6,096 nt of DNA, taken from contig JAUVKE010000169.1 in the NCBI GenBank assembly GCA_030592105.1, forward strand, positions 1-6,096, written 5' to 3'. Below the pieces are notes generated by a model, which was not told the origin of the DNA, did not search any database, and saw only the letters and a list, made by a program, of their open reading frames with translations. Below, piece after piece: positions 5,006 through 6,096 of the stretch (the first letter of the stretch is position 1; each line of letters opens with the position of its first letter). Origin of the DNA: Desulfobacteraceae bacterium (GTDB taxonomy: Bacteria; Desulfobacterota; Desulfobacteria; Desulfobacterales; BuS5). Both the position numbers and the translations under genes were made by a program.

Positions 5006-5079
5006 GGCAGAGCCTGGGAACGAGGCGAACGGTGACAAAATCTGAGAGCGAAGGAAGATGTCATTTTTTTGTATTGCAC
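5006..5079. repeat. Composite dispersed repeat, copy 2 (inverted)
   Basis: Read on the minus strand, this is GTGCAATACAAAAAA (5079-5065), a shared ATGACAT-like block, and then CTCGTTCCCAGGCTCTGCC (5024-5006). The same two blocks in the same order make up 1432-1550 on the plus strand, with two base differences in the first 22 and a shorter spacer here. The right half of the REP palindrome is missing: only a GGC-AGA-GCC minihairpin remains. No coding sequence lies in it. Confidence 0.6.
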
Positions 5080-5107
5080 TCTTCTAAAAATAACCCTTAA
5101 ATTTGAG

Positions 5108-5130
5108 TAGTGTCAAGTTAATTGTGTAAA
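5108..5130 (-). mobile_element. IS256-type insertion sequence terminus
   Basis: TAGTGTCAAGTTAATTGTGTAAA has the form of IS256-family terminal inverted repeats (complement TTTACACAATTAACTTGACAC). The transposase tail reads up to it from the right, with its stop codon inside the terminus, as is common in the family. The other end of the element is not in the window. Confidence 0.5.
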
Positions 5131-5232
5131 ATTATTTAAGGCCAATTCTTTAAAGAATGGGAGGTTGTTACGCACTTTTTCTATGGGGTTTGACCGCCAA
5201 TGTAATTCCATTTTTAAGCAGATAAAAGTCAG
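5113..5232 (-). pseudogene. Transposase C-terminal remnant, IS256/mutator type
   Basis: On the minus strand a frame ending at TGA (5115-5113) gives MELHWRSNPIEKVRNN from 5211, then LPFFKELALNNFTQLT at the end. This matches the C-terminal ends I know from IS256/mutator-type transposases (pattern HWR.NP..KVR.NLPFF...FTQ). Only about 35-40 residues are recognisable; upstream of 5232 the similarity fades, and the frame hits a stop near 5296. The DDE catalytic core is absent, so this is an inactive relic of an insertion that was mostly deleted. It ends in the terminal repeat at 5108-5130. Confidence 0.55.
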
Positions 5233-5422
5233 GTGCGCATAGCAGACCCGTTCCCCCGCCACGATTTGCATGGACTTTGTTCTACGTTTAAATTTTTATT
5301 GATGGTATTGCGGCATTCAGACAAGACACCACAGTCCCTTTTTCCACGACCATTTCGATATATATATAGTACCTTACTTCTGGTTTTCTGTTACAAAAAA
5401 CAAGAAAGTCGTTATATGGTAT

Positions 5423-5565
5423 CAGTTCTCAGTTGTCAGTAAAAGCATATCAATATAAATTTGTGTTCTTAATTCTCCACAAGAACCTTTTGAATATTGC
5501 AGAAACCTGGCAAAATTTTTTTCTGAATCTCGTTCCTAACCTCCAGTGCTGACAACTGACAACTG
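5423..5565. repeat. Inverted-repeat pair, 17-base arms
   Basis: CAGTTCTCAGTTGTCAG (5423-5439) and CTGACAACTGACAACTG (5549-5565) are complementary at 16 of 17 positions, 109 bases apart. Each arm also contains a tandem CAGTTGT/CAGTTCT unit. The space between codes for nothing obvious. It may be another small non-coding mobile element or a REP-like pair. Confidence 0.55.
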
Positions 5566-5577
5566 CGGCTTTGCCGC
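5565..5577. terminator. Small GC-rich hairpin after the NagD-type gene (weak terminator)
   Basis: GCGGC (5565-5569) and GCCGC (5573-5577) form a 5-base stem with a 3-base loop, 6 bases past the minus-strand stop at 5584. In that direction no T-run follows, so intrinsic termination is doubtful. Confidence 0.22.
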
Positions 5578-5583
5578 TTTAGT

Positions 5584-6096
5584 TTATCTTTCTACCCTGT
5601 TCCTTCTTGATAAAATAGCTTCAGGATCGATCTCCCCCAGATTATTAAAAACATAATCGGGTTGATACGGGAACTGGTTCATGATTTTCCTGGTTGTTAC
5701 TCCGGACAGGACCAAACAGGTGGTCATTCCGGATTCGAAACCACCCACTATATCCGTATCCATTCTGTCTCCTATCATAAAACAGTTTGCCGAATGCACC
5801 CCTAATTTCTTTCGTGCCAAAAACATCATGGCCGGATTTGGCTTCCCCAAGAAGTATGGGGTAATCCCGGTAACCTTTTCTATGGGGGCAACCAAAGCTC
5901 CACATGCAGGAATCGGCCCTCTCAAGCTGGGGCCGGTTAAATCCTGATTAGTAGCGATAAATTTTGCTCCTTCCTGAATCAGTAGGGTAGCTTCAGTAAT
6001 TTTGGCATAATCATATTCCTCTGTTTCTGCGATGACTACATAATCGGGATTCTTAGACGTTATTTCAATATCCGCATTTTCAAATTCATCGATAAT
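5584..6096 (-). CDS. NagD-type (HAD-IIA) phosphatase, C-terminal part (open at right edge)
   Basis: The frame is open from the right edge to TAA at 5586-5584 and encodes 170 residues of a protein that normally has about 250-270. It belongs to HAD subfamily IIA (NagD/p-nitrophenyl phosphatase type), soluble phosphatases acting on small phosphorylated metabolites such as nucleotides or sugar phosphates. Visible parts are NPDYVVIAE, the typical KFIATNQDLTGPS followed by RGPIPACGALVAPIE, the motif III lysine in FLGKPNPAMM, and motif IV MIGDRMDTDI with its metal-binding aspartates. The tail ends in DPEAILSRRNRVER. Motif I (DxDGV) would lie upstream, outside the window. A TTG at 5925 is an internal codon, not the start. 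The substrate cannot be told from the sequence. It is not in an operon with anything visible here. Confidence 0.88.
   Translation of the reverse strand: MIDEFENADIEITSKNPDYVVIAETEEYDYAKITEATLLIQEGAKFIATNQDLTGPSLRGPIPACGALVAPIEKVTGITPYFLGKPNPAMMFLARKKLGVHSANCFMIGDRMDTDIVGGFESGMTTCLVLSGVTTRKIMNQFPYQPDYVFNNLGEIDPEAILSRRNRVER

Larger units (their letters stand above)
5233..5583. other. Gene-free stretch between transposase relic and phosphatase
   Basis: I see no supported gene here. A 69-codon plus-strand frame from 5233 has no ribosome binding site or recognisable domain and crosses the inverted repeat. The stretch holds an ATATATATATA run near 5350-5361, a small hairpin GTTCTT/AAGAAC (5465-5486), and the inverted-repeat pair at 5423-5565. 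Confidence 0.55.

Noticed and set aside
5233..5442. Plus-strand frame of 69 codons
   Set aside because: No ribosome binding site, overlaps the AT run and the inverted-repeat arm, and no domain is recognisable.
1..6096. CRISPR array, tRNA or rRNA gene
   Set aside because: No regularly spaced direct repeats and no recognisable tRNA or rRNA sequence were seen by eye.

Overview
The window looks like an accessory, repeat-rich stretch of a moderately AT-rich bacterial chromosome. An FmdE-type C1-metabolism protein, a YejB-type peptide permease and several REP-like palindromes of a kind I associate with sulfate-reducing Desulfobacterota fit that group, but no marker gene is present and the assignment is an inference. 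No CRISPR array, rRNA or tRNA gene was seen.

Left part (1-1620): an unrecognised reading frame runs off the left edge, followed by a candidate 35-residue one-helix membrane peptide. A clear type II toxin-antitoxin operon comes next: a ribbon-helix-helix antitoxin and a MazF/PemK-family endoribonuclease, overlapping by 7 bases, with a TTGACA box, a palindromic operator and a strong Shine-Dalgarno sequence. Imperfect inverted repeats that loosely resemble integron attC sites lie on both sides of the operon. A REP-like hairpin and a mobile-element-like end follow.

Middle part (1618-4870, all minus strand): an FmdE-like protein with a C-terminal zinc ribbon, a gene-poor 500-base gap holding possible coding remnants, a YejB-type ABC permease with its own terminator and no adjacent partner subunit, and a phosphoglycolate phosphatase-like HAD hydrolase. 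The permease and the phosphatase are separated by a 162-base element that folds almost completely on itself and seems to carry the permease promoter.

Right part (4870-6096): two REP-like palindromes, an inverted second copy of the composite repeat from 1432-1550, the tail of an IS256-type transposase, an inverted-repeat pair, and then the C-terminal 170 residues of a NagD-type (HAD-IIA) phosphatase that leaves the window.

The genes do not form one pathway. The strongest signals are the autoregulated toxin-antitoxin module between hairpin-forming repeats, the large palindromic element between permease and phosphatase, and the dispersed composite repeat that occurs in opposite orientations about 3.5 kb apart.
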